Below are positions 36,643 to 49,641 of a DNA stretch of 64,000 nt, piece after piece (the first letter of the stretch is position 1; every line of letters begins with the position of its first letter). A program made the translations under genes and the position numbers. Under the pieces are notes generated by a model. It was not told where the DNA came from, did no database searches, and worked only from the letters and a program-made list of their open reading frames with translations. Origin of the DNA: Erpobdella octoculata (lineage: Eukaryota; Annelida; Clitellata; Hirudinida; Erpobdellidae); the NCBI GenBank assembly GCA_963978895.1, contig OZ022242.1, positions 38,692,179-38,756,178 of the forward strand, written 5' to 3'.

Positions 36643-39016
36643 AATAATTCTATCGGTTTTTTTCTATTGAATATATGAAAAAAAGCTCCGAAACTTAAAT
36701 TTCAAAAATAACTGATCGCCATTTGAAAGTGACGACTCGGCTGCTTCAATTTCTGTAGCGCTCACTTTTTATAAATTAAAATAAATAAAAAACCGCTAAA
36801 AATATCAAAACAATGCCTTCTTTTCGTTTGACACTCTCTACTACTCACAACTGAACCAGATTTTCGTTTTCAAAATAAATCTTTGAAACAACGCCAAGTC
36901 GCCTTACCGAGACGAAATAAGAGAGAAAAAACCGGAGCGTTATTATATTAGCCCAGCGATGATGCAATAATAATTAATAATCTATGTACAAAAATAAGCG
37001 ATCGGCGGTTTTCGATTCCAGTTTCGAGAAAGGTTTTTACATTTACATACATTGTCATGTTAAAAGCAGACACACAAAATATGACGAATACAAAATTTAA
37101 TAAAAATTAAAAAAAAAATTTAAAAAAAAAACAAAAAAAATCTACAAGAGGTGAAAACGATCATTTGAGAAACGATATCGGAACAAACTTGTTAATAGAC
37201 AAGCTCGAGAAAATGCACGCATGCATTCGATTTCGCACCAAACCGAAAAACAAACAAGAGGCATACGTATGCAGTGTTGCATCACAATATCATCATATGA
37301 CATCGTCGTCGTCGTCATCAGCATCATAGCGATTGGTTGTCTGAAAGATGGAAATTTCTTTTTGATTCTGTCAAAAATAAAAAAAATAAAAAATTGAAAG
37401 AACTGACCGACCGCTGGCAGAAAACGCAAGAAAAAAATGGCACAATCACAGACATCAAAGCATCATGATTTATTTCTGTTTTTTCTATCCTGGAGATTAT
37501 TTGATATCAATTGGACATTATATATATATATATCTACATATATATAATACAATAAATATAAAATAAATTAATAATATAAACAACGAATTGAAATATCAAG
37601 TAACTAGTAAGATTAATCGAAAGGCGATCCGACCCGATTCTCATCGACCAATGGAATCGATCGGTCCATCGGTATAAAAAACGGCAGTTACAGACACTTA
37701 ACTCAGTAAGTTGAAAAAGACAGGAATAATAATAATAATAACAATAGTAATAACAATAATAATGATCGTAAATTGAAGAAAGAAAAAAACTGTGTGATAC
37801 ATGATGAGGCGAACCAACAAGATGGCCGATGAAACGAGCTCGTTTAAACGACTGAACAGTGCAACGGCCTGCACGTAAAATTTTTCGATTTTACATGAGT
37901 TATTATTATCGGAGAAAAAGTTATTTTTGAAACTTGAACATGCGCATTATTTTTTTTTTTAATTAGAGAAAACAACAGGATGGAGGGAGAGAGAGAAAGG
38001 GGGAAGAGAAAAAAATATAGAAATAAATACACAGTCAAGAAGAGTGTGATTACTGATGACCGTGAAAAAGAAACTACGACGACGGCTTCTCGCGACGAAA
38101 AAAAAAACCGTGGTTAAATAAAAAGCTTAAAGATTTTTAGATTCAATTATTCTGAAAAAAAATATTACATTCGTTTAACAAAATCAATTTTATTTTTTAC
38201 AAAAAACTTTTAAAACGAAAATTTAAAAATAACAACACATCATCGAGGAGTTTAAACGCAAAACAATCGACGTCGTAAGCAATAAAAAAAAAATTAATAC
38301 CGTACTCGGGATTTTGATTTCTTCTCATGAAAAAGAGATTGAATAGAAAAAATGTTGAACAAACAAAGAAACATCGCATAGAAAACGATACTTCAACTCA
38401 CCAACAAGCCAGCCGTGTGTGTAATGAGCGAAAGAGAAATTGAATCACCACCAATCGATTTAATTGTGTGGACTTTTAAAATAAATAAAATGAATCTAGA
38501 TTCGTTTTAATAATAATAATAACAACATAAAACATCACAAGCACGCACAACGAAAATCTCAAACCACGGACGATGGCGATTCGTACGAACTAGCGAGGAA
38601 GAGAAGAGGAAAGTTGAAAGACGAGTATATTAATTTAAAAGAAAAGAAAAAAAAAACACGATTTGAAAAACGTAAAAAAAAACTGCGTCCGGGATTGCAG
38701 TGCCGTTTCGTTGCTGCGGCGCGTTACTACTCGTAGTCGACTGCGCTCGGAACGTAAAAAACGGTAATGCGTCCGTACCATTGCCGGTGAGAAAGGACTT
38801 CGTTTCGTTGCTCAACTGACGCCAATGAGGAGAAAGAAGAAAAAAAAACACTTCCACTGTGATGTGATTAGTAGTGTTGTTAGTAGTTGTAGTAGTAGTA
38901 GTAGTTGTAGTATTAGTAGTAGTAATAGTAGTACACTAGTAGTAGTAGTAGTAGTTGATTGAGGATATTTGATTGTGATTTTGATTTTAAACTGTTTTGG
39001 GCTAATAAATGATGTC

Positions 39017-39067
<51 letters not shown>

Positions 39068-39406
39068 TAGTAGTAGTAGTAGTTAGTTAGTAGTAATAGT
39101 AGTAGCAGTAGTAGTAGTGGTGGTGGTTGTTGTAGCAGCAGTGGTAGAGATAGTAGTAGTAGCAGTAAAGATCGAAGGTTGAGACAAAGACGCAAACAAC
39201 CAATCAAATCAAACTGCACTAAAAAAAAAATATCAAGGACAAACAATTAGCCAATGAGAGAGAGAGAGAAAGAGGATCTTTTTTTTACCCCATCATCTTC
39301 TTCTTCTTCTGCAGTCTCTTTCGAATTACTCACGAGAAATTAAAGAGCAGAAATTCGGCGCGACGAGTCGAAACCGCGCGAGTAGGAAGGAGGTCGGAAA
39401 ATCGCG
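36643..39406. other. Region between NAP1-like gene and KSR stop
   Basis: Long AT-rich stretch with short homopolymers. KSR is transcribed towards it, so part may be KSR 3' UTR; AATAAA on the minus strand near 37467 is one possible signal. The NAP1-like promoter should be at its left end. No ORF I trust. Confidence 0.4.
38880..39170. repeat. Compound (AGT)n microsatellite
   Basis: Long runs of AGT/TAG trinucleotide with interruptions, about 230-540 bases beyond the KSR stop, so possibly within the KSR 3' UTR, where the transcript would carry ACT repeats. Confidence 0.95.
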
Positions 39407-42400
39407 TCAAAATATGGACTCTGCGCTCCTGGACAGCTGTATGGGGTGCGACGGGCTGCGGGCCAATCGCTTTCGAGGTAGCCTCTCGAGGATCTTGAGC
39501 ACCTGCTGACAGTTCGGCCTGTCCTCCGCCCGAAAAGCCCAGCACTTCATCAATATCTCCTGGTGACGAAAAAAAAAAGTTGTCAATTATTTAATAATTG
39601 TTATTTGAAATGAAATGAAAATTTGACGGTATTTAACATGGCGTTAGTCAGACGTCTAGGCCCCTTTGGGGGTGGTTAAAGTGAGAAATCTTGGTGGGAG
39701 CATTCCCACAGGTTAGACAGGGTATTAATGTGCTTGGCCTAAAGACGCAGCTTTCTCTAAGCCGTGACACGGGGAGAGACTTAATATGGAAAAAATGTCC
39801 AACTCAAGCATAGCTTAGAAGAGTGACGTTTTTTAAAATAAACGGAGATGATGACGACAATTGAGATGACAATATCACAGTTCCAAACATGACAACGAAA
39901 AACTACGACACGACGGTAGAAAATAAAAAAACTACTCAACCAGCCACATCCAACCTTGAACTCAGCCTGGGCGTTGAGGTGGTGTTGGATCGCCCCCTTG
40001 CCGATCCTCCAGATGATGGACTCAGGGTGTTGCGACCTCAGCGGCCATTCGCCAGAGAGCAGTTCGTGCCACACGGTTCTAAGAAAAAGAAAGTTTGATT
40101 TTTCTTCTGTATTTATCCAAATTATCTATTTTTTTAATTAAACTAAAACTTTAATATCATCTTGAAATCAATCAGTACATGAAAATTCAGTTCAATAACT
40201 TTTACCACACGGTTATAAAAAAAGAAAGTTTGATTTTGCTTTTGTATTGATTCAAATTATCTATTTTTTTAATTAAACTAAAACTTTAATATCATCTTTA
40301 AATAAATCAGTATGCAAAAATTCAGTTCAATAACTTTTGCCACACGGTTATAAAAAAAAGAAAGTTTGATTTTTCTTCTGTATTTATCCAAATTATCTAT
40401 TTTTTTAATTAAACTAAAACTTTAATATCATCTTTAAATAAATCAGTACGCAAAAATTCAGTTCAATAACTTTTACCACACGGTTATAAAAAAAGAAAGT
40501 TTGATTTTGCTTTTGTAATTATTCAAATTATCTATTTTTTTAATTAAACTAAAACTTTAATATCATCTTGAAATCAATCAGTACATGAAAATTCAGTTCA
40601 ATAACTTTTACCACACGGTTATAAAAAAAGACAGTTTGATTTTGCTTTTGTATTGATTCAAATTATCTATTTTTTTAATTAAACTAAAACCTTATTATCA
40701 TCTTTAAATAAATCAGTACGCAAAAATTCAGTTTCATCAAAGTTCGATAACTCTTATTTTCATCGGGCATGCAACAAGACGAAACAACGAAACCCTAGAC
40801 ACACTCTCTCTTCCACGCTCTGTTCGTGAGACCAGCACCATCCTTGCAACTTTAAAAAAAAACTGTTAAAAAACTCATTTATTTAAATTATCCTATCAAA
40901 CTATATAAAGCACCCTTTAATTAACACAACTCGTTGTTCACGGCGCTACAGAAATTGTCGGTTTTTTTTTCATTTCATTTTTTAAATTTCAAGACAAAGA
41001 CCGACCCAAAAGCGTAGATGTCCGACTCTCTAGTGAAAGGCAGGTCGGTCTCGAAGGGACTCATGGAGGTCAGACTCCTGACGATTTCAGGGGAGAGATA
41101 CCACAACCAGCCGAATGGAATGCACAGCCACCTGCCCTTCCTGTATCGGTGGCAGAATGAAGCGAGTGAAACAAAGATGAAACAAAAATGATGATGATGA
41201 TGACAATGGTGGTGGTGGTCATAGAGACAACCGTACTGGATAATGACTAATCGACGGAGGTCATGATACTGATGGCAGTAGTAATGATAATGATGATTAT
41301 TTTTAATGTACCATAGTCTTATTATGCACGTGGAGCAGAATCCTACACGCATGAAAAAGTCATGAAAAATGATGTGACGTTATAAATCAGGAAATGTAGA
41401 CATTAAAAATGTATTCTCAATAACATATCAAATAAATTTTATCGATTTAATTTTGTTTTATTTATAAGGCCATGACGTTTCTTACAATCTCTCCAGACTG
41501 TACTGACTGGTCCTGACGTACATACAAATCATATGGTAATAATTAATCATTTTCACTTTGGCATATATTCTGAGATCACAGTCAACGTTCACTCAATTCT
41601 CCCCCAAAACTCTCACACCCTCTTCCCCCCCCCACCGCCCGATAAACCAGCACTCGACCCGAAACGTCAATCACGGGCACGCCCCGAACCAAACCCGCTG
41701 CCGCTGTAGTACCAACCTACTACCGTGGCACGTCAATCACGGGCACGCCCCGAACCAAACCCGCTGCCGCCATAGTACCAACCTACTACCGTGGCACGTC
41801 AATCACGGGCACGCCCCGAACCAAACCCGCTGCAGCCACCGTAGTACCAACCTACTACCATGGCAGAGCTTCGAGACACTGAAGAGACCAAAGTCACTGA
41901 TGACGACCTTGAAGTTCTCCGAGGATGACGAGGACGGTTTGAGGTTTTCGACGAAGACGTTCTTAGTCTTCAAGTCCTTGTGAACGATCCCCTTGGCGTG
42001 GAGGTAGCCCAGTCCCTACGGTACAGGGGGAGGGGAGATGAAAATGTTTTTATCGGCATGGGGTAAAACCAAAGAGGAAAATTAAATTAAAATTGTATAG
42101 TTATATGTAAAAATCTAACTACTAATTCAACGCTCATTAATATCATCAGTGTTTATATTCTTTATAGCTCCATGAGATGAGAATGTTTATCGGCACGGGA
42201 AAAAAATCAAAAAAGAAAATTACATTAGAATTTTATAGTTATATGTGATTTCTAACAGATTACACGGTTATCCGCATAAATCTGATTAATAATTCAACGC
42301 TTATTATCATATTCTTTATAGCTCCACCCACTTGTGCGATCTGAGATGCGATGGCAATCGTCTGATTGATGAGAAATTTTTCCTTCCTAACGTGCAGTTT

Positions 42401-42950
42401 GTTGAACAGAGTGATGCCTTTCACGAAACTTTAAAATTAAAAAAAAAAGAAAAATCAGAGCGTGAGCACGTGGTCTAGAAATCTACACATGTAAGTCACA
42501 TTACACGCACACACATGTAAGTCACATTACACATACACATGTAAGTCACATTACACATACACATGTAAGTCATACACATGTAAGTCACATTACACACACA
42601 CATACACATGTAAGTCACATTACACACACACACATACACATGTAAGTCACATTACACAAACACATGTAAGTCACATTACACATACACACACTAACACATG
42701 TAAGTCACATTACACACACACACATACACATGTAAGTCACATTACACACACATACACATGTAAGTCACATTACAAACACACACACACACACATGTAAGTC
42801 GCATTACATTACACACACACACACAAACATGTGCATACATCAAACTCATCAATATTCATCAATCATAAACACTGTCTTCATCATCACGAATCAATTAGAA
42901 AGTCTACTGCATCAAACGCCTGTTCTGGCAATCATTACTTGGCAACCATT

Positions 42951-43011
<61 letters not shown>

Positions 43012-46000
43012 GCTGCTGCTACTACTACTACTATTACACTCTTCCATCTCACCAGCTGATTGATTCGCAGTAACGACCCAACCCACCTGGTGACGATGGC
43101 TAGTCTCTGCGGCTCCATGCACGCCCCCATGAAAAGGACCAGGTTCTCGTGCCTCGTCTTCTTCAGGTTGGCGACCTCCAGCTTGAATGCGTGCAGCTGC
43201 TGGGCCTGGTTGTCGGCACTCGGGTCAGTGTTCAGCACCTTGATGGCAACCTCTCCGTGCCAGTCGCCTCTGCGGAACGGCGTTGGCGATCATGATAATG
43301 ATGATAAAACAACATATAATGATGATATGCAGCTGTGATGATGATGATAAACAGAGGTGGTGGTAGCCGTGATGATGATACACACTGGTGATGGTAATAC
43401 TGATGATGATGATGCACAGCAGTGATTGTAGTAGTGATGATGATGATAAACAGTGGGGATGGTAGTGGTAATGATGATGATACACAGTGGTGATGGTGAT
43501 GATGATACACAGTGCTTTATTGTAGTAGTAATGATACACAGTGATGATTGTAGTAGTGATGATGATGATGATACAAAGTGATGATGGTAGTAGTGATGAT
43601 GATGATGATACACAGTGATGATGGTATTAGTGATAAATAATGATAGTTACGGACGCTGAATAACGAAAGTTTCGAATATATCGACGTATAATTAACAGAA
43701 CACTTAAAAGAACCTGAGTTAAAAACACCTGGAAAAAAAAACAAATATAAACAATAAAAATAATTAATACAACAATTATAAGTAATGTAATTATTAAAGG
43801 CAATCGTGATAATGATACATCGAAAGAGTTTAATGACGCCGGGTAATGTCAACGACGGTCGAAGTAAAATTCACGAAGATCGTCAACGACAACCGTCAAA
43901 TAAACGACGCACACGAGGCACTCACTTGTGCACCGTTCCAAATCTTCCGACGCCGATGATCTCGTGGAATTTGAGCTCTTCGTACGGAATGTCCCATTCT
44001 TTCAGTGCCACCGATATCTACGAACGAACGGGAGACAATTCTGTTCGTTAAACCTCTCTCGATTCGTCTATTGCATAGTTTTGAGAATAAAAAAAAACGC
44101 TATAAAAAAAATAATGATAGTCTTAATCACTATCGTAGGAATATCAACGTGATATTAACGCCACTGCCCGAACACCATCACTGTCACCGTTCTTTTAAAA
44201 TCTTAATTATCGAATTAAATGATTAATAAATATTATCGTCACAGAACCAGGATCACAATCATTACTATTAGATATTTCATGGCCTGTTTTGTGGGCACAG
44301 AATTCCAGACAAGCTGGCATAAAATCCCAAACCTTGACCCGGTCCGTTTTAATAACCCTGGTAAGAAGGCCCAGCCGAAAATCCGCACAGGGCTCTAGCT
44401 GCTACTACCGCCTACAACAGCATCGTTATCATAACTAACTACAACGGTATCATTATCATAACTAACACCACTCACGCTGTTATCTCTGTGCAGGTTAGCA
44501 GAAGAGTTCGCATCCTCGGAGCTGTCGACTGAATCGAGGTGGTCGAGATTCAAGTTCTGATCTCCGGAACTGTCTCCGCTGCCCGTCTGCAAGAAAGGTG
44601 AAGGTCGCTAGGATAATATACGACGACCAATGGCGTTTAATCATTAACATAATTTATTTAAATAGAAGATCTGGGGAAACACGAAAGAAAGCTTATGAAA
44701 CTCACAATGGTTTTTTCACTTTTATCGCTGTCTGTCGACGTGCTCGTGTTGACGGCGTCGCTGTTTGTTCAAAAATGGGAGGAGTTATAAGGACATGCAA
44801 AAATGGGAGGAGTTATTAGGACATGCAAAAGGGGACGAGTTATTAAGACATGCAAAAGGGGAAGAGTTATGAGGACATGCAAAAATGGGAGGAGTTATTA
44901 GGACATGCAAAAAGGGGAGGTGTTATTAGGCCATGCAAAAGGGGAGGAGTTATTAAGACATGCAAAAATGGGAGGAGTTATTAGGACATGCAAAAAAGGT
45001 AGGAGCTATTAGGACATGGAATAAGTCATAACAATTCAAAAAAAAGTACACAAACAAAGAGAGAAAAAAGAAGATATAAGTTTTCAAATAATAATAATAA
45101 TAATATTCAAGAGAGAGAGAGATAGAGGAAAAGAGAGAGTGTGTATGGCAGATGGAAAAAAAGAAAAAAAAGAGAACAACTAACGCAGCAGATACAGAAA
45201 CGGTAGGTGTACTGTTAGAACTGAGACTGCTTCCTATGCCCGAACTGCTCTCTGTTAAGGTCTTCGGTTCTGTTTTTATTTTTAAATTTGATTTAAATAA
45301 AATTTTTAAATTAAATTAAATTTGATTTAAATTAAATTGTTAAATTAAATTAAATTTTTAAATTTGATTTAAATTAAATTGTTAAATTAAATTAAATTTT
45401 TAAATTTGATTTAAATTAAATTGTTAAATTAAATTAAATTTTTAAATTTGATTTAAATAAAATTTTTAAATAAAATTAAATTTTTAAATTTGATTTAAAT
45501 TAAATTGTTTCAAACTTGGACGGTAAGGTCCGTAGACCAGCAAAATTTTCCTTGAAGGTTCAATACTTGCAAGAGGGGGTCCAAAATTTTACAAACACTC
45601 ACTTTTTTATTCATAAAAAAACCTGATGACCAGGGATAGGGTCACTTTCATAAGCTGCCATACAAAATTTCCGTGGAGGCCTGTAACGGTTTGTGGGTGG
45701 GGAACTCCCATGACTACGTGGCCACTTGCCGGATGCTAATTGGATGACATTCGCAGAAGGAAAACAAGCATTTGTCGTTCAGAACGAAACGCACGGCAGC
45801 ATAAAAGTAAACTTTTTAGTAGTCGGCCTTAATCGTTGCCTCAATTCGGTTCGATCAAGTTTAATTAAACGTCTGCTCGGTGAACAGAGAGGTTCTACGC
45901 CGCCACGATTTAATCGGAGAAAAGAAACCCTTCGTCCGAACACCTGCACGAGTGACTCACCTGGATAAGTAAAATGCATAGCATTGTTGCAATTAAGCTG

Positions 46001-46777
46001 CTGAGACGCCCAGTGGCCGGAAGCAGACGAGATCGGGTGAGCCGGAGACGAGGGACTGGAAGAGTTGCACGAGGAGGCCGTAGAACTGGAATCGAAGTGC
46101 TGCAGTTGCGGCTGCTGCTGTCGCCGGCTCGGCTGCTGAGGCTGGTGCGGATGTCGTTGGCCGTAGTAGAGGTCGGTCGGATCTGGTGGATCGAAACAAA
46201 AGAAATAAATATAGAAAAGACTTCAGGAAAACATTTTTTTTTTAAACGCAAACGGAAATAAGTGAGGAGGATACCCTGAAAAAGGTAAAATGCAGAATCG
46301 TGAACAATATTTAAAAAAAAAACAACGATCATCTAAACCTTCATCTTTAGGTATAGAACTGTGGTAGTACTCGCATATGGACGGCGCTCTCGAAACGCAG
46401 TCATTGTGGAACTTAAGTCTGAGGAAAAAAAAGAAAGAAGAAAATGAAGCCCTCGTATATAACCAACAGGCTACTATATTTAGATCATTGGGTAAAACCC
46501 AGATTATTATAATAATTTTGACAATAAAATATCGGATAGATATGTAACAATAATCATCATCATCATAACTACAATTCCTGATAACTTAAAATGCAGTGCC
46601 ACTGACACTTGTTGACCTACAAGCTGCTTAATAATAAGAATAATAATATTTATGCCATTTGGTAAAATCCGGAATATAATAATCATTTGGACAAAAAATA
46701 TATTGGACATATACATAAGAAAAATAATAATCATCACCATTATCATCATAACTACAACCACGAGTTACTCATAATTA

Positions 46778-46827
<50 letters not shown>

Positions 46828-49641
46828 TAAACAATATTAAAAGCATCATGAAATAAAAAAAACCATAACAATCATCATCAACACTCCAGACACTGATTAT
46901 TGCACAACAAATTAATCACTCACCTGCAGTTTTTACAAACCCTCCCGCGGATCAGCTGTTTTCGACAGGAGTCGCAGGTGCTCAGAACCAGCTTGCTCTG
47001 GAATCTTTAAATAGACAATTAATTATTAATTGAATTTGAATATTCATAGCGTGAATATTCACTAGGGTTGGAAAAAAAATCAGCCAATCACTTACTTGTG
47101 ATTGAACGAGTTGTTCATCCCTGGAGAAACAGGAGGAACGACCAATTGATTCACTGCAGAAGTTGAAATGTAACGAATCATAATTATAATTAAAATGCAA
47201 AAAGTAACGTATGCAAATTTATGTTAATTTATACAAATCGAAAACACGTTTACTTCTGAAGCCAGTCTCCTGTCCCGTGACTTCATCGACAATAGCTTTT
47301 CCCAGCTGGGGCGATCTATAAGGGGAGGAGTTAAGGGGCGAGGACTGGCCCGACACCCTGCCCACGGTCGACCCGACGCCGCTCGTTGCCACCGAGGTTC
47401 CCGTCCCGTCCTCGAGCGTTCCCGATGATCTTTTCCTCATCGGGGACGAGTTGGATATTGCTTCCGAGCTGCCGACGATGTTGATGTTGCTAGGCTTTTT
47501 CTTTGAGTACCTGGAATGAAAGAATGAAATACGAATAACAGAAGATGAAGATGATGATGGTGATCATGATACTAGTAGTAGTATTCTTGTGTAAATAATG
47601 GTGATTAAAACATTAAAAAATTAAGCATCATCTGTAGGTCAAGGTTACATGGCACAGGTCAGAGTCACATGGCACAGGTCACAGGTCAAAGTGACATGGC
47701 ACATGTTCAAATTAGTATGGTGATAATAAGTCATGTCAGCTAGAATGCTAATCATGTCATCAACAGCTCACTTGGAATCTTGAGCCACCTTAAGAGAAAG
47801 CTGTGACTCGTGTGACGTGCTCTTGATTAGCGGCTTGAAACTGTCCAGGTTCAGTTTGTTGCGTCTCTTAGGCGGAGGAGTCGTGGGAAACTTTCCCCCC
47901 TTCTGCGTTTTCGGCACGAGGGGAGTAGTCGGAGGCGTCATTCGGCTGGTGGAGTAAGAAGGAAGCTGCATGTCGGCGTAGCCGGCCAACGACGGAACTG
48001 CCGCAGCGGCGACTATCTGACTTCGATCCTGCTCGTTGACGTCAAGCTGAGAATTCGAAACCCACGGGGACCGCTGGCCCGCAGGAGGGATGCCGACCGG
48101 TTCGGTCCCGCTTCCCGCAGTCGGGCCGCCGGGAAGAGAGGAGGTAGAGGGTCGCTGCTGGTGATGGTGGTGGCTGTTCTGAAGTTTTGGAGAGTTACCG
48201 AGGTACGGGCTGCTCCCGCCCGTCGCCATAGAAGTCGATTTGAAATTGGACCAGTGTAAATCCGCGGTAGACCAGTTCCCGTTGACGTACGCCGGCCTGG
48301 TTTCTTGGGACTGAAAATCTGTTAGATACACCCAAAAAAAAAAAAACTTGATTGTGTTAACTAGTATCTTTCTATCAATTACAGCAATTAAGTTTCAATA
48401 AATGTCGAGTGTAATATTTTAAGGGATGAAATATTTAAGAACGATCACACGACAGCTGTCAATATATCAAAAAATCCCAAAAGACAATAAAACCCCAAAA
48501 GACAAAAACCCCAAAAGACAAAAGAACCCCAAAAGACAAAAACCCTAAATGACAGAAAACTTCTCAAACCTATCCACAGTTTCAAGTTCTTTACAGCGGT
48601 CGTGAGAGTCCTAACTTCTTCGTCGGAGGCTCCAAACCTTTTCATCTCCTTCTCCAGCTGGTCTTTCGTATCGAGCATTTTCATCAGGGATAATTTCTTG
48701 ATTATTTTCTATAATATTACCATCTTAATTTTTTACTATAATGAGACGTGAACATTTTAACTTAATTTATTATTTGTACATTTTAATTTCTTTCTTCTCA
48801 AAGAATTTCTTCGAGAAGTTACTTATCTATGCAGAATTTCAGTAGTAAAAGTCAATCAAATAAATCTTCTTTATTTTTCTAACTATTAGATCATTCGAGT
48901 TATATTTGACTCCATTCCTTTACAAATGTTACGAAATTGTAAACTCCAAAATTCATTGATCAGATTGATCTTAATCTTCTAATAATAATAATAATAATAA
49001 TAATCATAACTAATTATAATTTAACCTTGGACAGATTGGGGTCGATACCGACAATGTCCAGCCACTGCTCCGTCTTCGGATACTCGCTCAACTGCGACTG
49101 GTTCTTGGTCTTGGCTTTTGTGACAATGAGTTTTCCGAAGAGGCAAATCAATTTGCTCTTTTAAATTAGAAAATACAAAAATCACATAAATTTGTTTCCA
49201 CAAGCAGAAATGTGATGTTTAACGCGGCAATCATTTTTTTACATTGACGGGTTGAGGTGGTTAGGGAAAGGTTCACAACAGGATTACTGTAGGCCAAACC
49301 CGTCAAAGTAAATGATCGCCTAATACGCTTGGTAATAGAAATAAAATCAACAGTTTAAAAAAAAAATGAAGAGATGCCTATCGACAACTGAACTGATCTG
49401 TCTGAAGCCACAACAACAAGGACTTGACTCAACCAAATGCAATCAGAAAATAAATTAGTAACTAATCAATTTTTTTTTATCTTACTTCGCTTTCCCAAAT
49501 TTCCTTCTTGATCAGCTCGCCAGATTCTCGACACTGCCTCAGACCGTAGAGTTGCTTCGCGGCAATATCGATCATGCTTTGCGTCTCAGAGCAGACAGCC
49601 ATTATCCTCTCTAAGCTTTCCCGATTGCCCTCCCCGCTCAT
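39407..49641 (-). CDS. KSR: Kinase suppressor of Ras (KSR)
   Basis: Eighteen exons: 49486-49641, 49026-49157, 48570-48708, 47772-48318, 47254-47510, 47096-47153, 46924-47004, 46339-46418, 45961-46182, 45196-45251, 44476-44586, 43926-44017, 43087-43269, 42332-42428, 41852-42015, 41006-41140, 39955-40078, 39407-39559. They total 2,787 nt, 928 residues and stop, in unbroken phase. KSR is the Raf-MEK-ERK scaffold. Order: CA1 helices (~1-140, [18 protein letters not shown]); Pro/Ser-rich part with [12 protein letters not shown] and STSHESQL; C1 zinc finger (~425-475, [19 protein letters not shown]...[20 protein letters not shown]); and a kinase domain (~623-900) with [43 protein letters not shown] and [13 protein letters not shown] for HRD is the KSR mark. 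The VAIK lysine, Arg in mammalian KSR, is kept. The exon 15 donor (GTTGGT) is weak and set by phase. Confidence 0.96.
40069..40735. repeat. 136-bp array grown from KSR exon 17 acceptor
   Basis: Five units starting CCACACGGTT at 40069, 40205, 40340, 40476 and 40611. The first unit starts ten bases inside KSR exon 17 and includes that exon's acceptor (TTAG|AACCGTGTGG on the minus strand). In the other units the acceptor AG is lost (CTTAGAA became TTATAA), leaving an exon-edge ghost in each. Confidence 0.92.
41665..41865. repeat. 66-bp array repeating the KSR exon 15 donor
   Basis: Three units (66, 66 and 69 bp) beginning CGTCAATCACGGG at 41665, 41731 and 41797. The last overlaps the end of KSR exon 15. 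Each unit carries the donor-side sequence ACCAACCTACTACC (minus strand GGTAGTAG|GTTGGT), so the exon's 5' splice site exists in three copies. Unusually GC-rich for this window. Confidence 0.9.
42482..42830. repeat. Minisatellite ACATGTAAGTCACATTACAC(AC)n
   Basis: About 13 units of 20-35 bp, each ACATGTAAGTCACATTAC plus a variable AC tail, in the KSR intron between exons 13 and 14. The changing AC tail gives uneven spacing. Confidence 0.92.
42951..43034. repeat. (CTA)n microsatellite
   Basis: Nearly pure CTA/ACT trinucleotide with a CTGCTGCTG interruption, only ~50 bases downstream of the KSR exon 13 donor on the minus strand. Confidence 0.97.
43290..43640. repeat. GATGATGATACACAGTGGTGATG degenerate repeat
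   Basis: A dozen loose units of 25-35 bp built from GATGAT runs and ACACAGTG in the KSR intron between exons 12 and 13. Frames through it are His/Ile-rich artefacts. Confidence 0.9.
44766..45022. repeat. 28-bp minisatellite GGGAGGAGTTATTAGGACATGCAAAAAT
   Basis: About nine units, with GGGGACGAG and AAGACATG variants, in the KSR intron between exons 10 and 11. Confidence 0.93.
45268..45508. repeat. A/T-only 43-bp minisatellite
   Basis: About five to six units of TTTAAATTTGATTTAAATTA plus AATTGTTAAATTAAATTAAA, nearly free of C and G, in the KSR intron between exons 9 and 10. Strongly self-complementary (TTTAAA, ATTTAAAT words). Confidence 0.9.
47635..47710. repeat. Short CACATGGCACAGGTCA repeat
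   Basis: Four units of 15-20 bp in the KSR intron between exons 4 and 5. Confidence 0.8.
48470..48555. repeat. CCCCAAAAGACAAAA repeat
   Basis: About five units of ~16 bp just downstream of KSR exon 3 on the minus strand. Confidence 0.85.

Noticed and set aside
39630..39780. GC-richer block in KSR intron 17 resembling a SINE (GTGAGAAATCTTGGTGGGAG...)
   Set aside because: No A/B box pair, tail or target duplication I could confirm; could be a dispersed repeat but unsupported.
42482..42830. CRISPR-like repeat-spacer look
   Set aside because: Spacers are AC dinucleotides of varying length, in an animal intron; a compound minisatellite.
42829..43238. Poly-Thr, poly-Tyr, poly-Ser and poly-Val frames
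   Set aside because: Translations of the (CTA)n microsatellite.
45510..45960. Frames before KSR exon 9
   Set aside because: Intronic; includes a GC-richer block that may be a dispersed repeat, with no recognisable protein.
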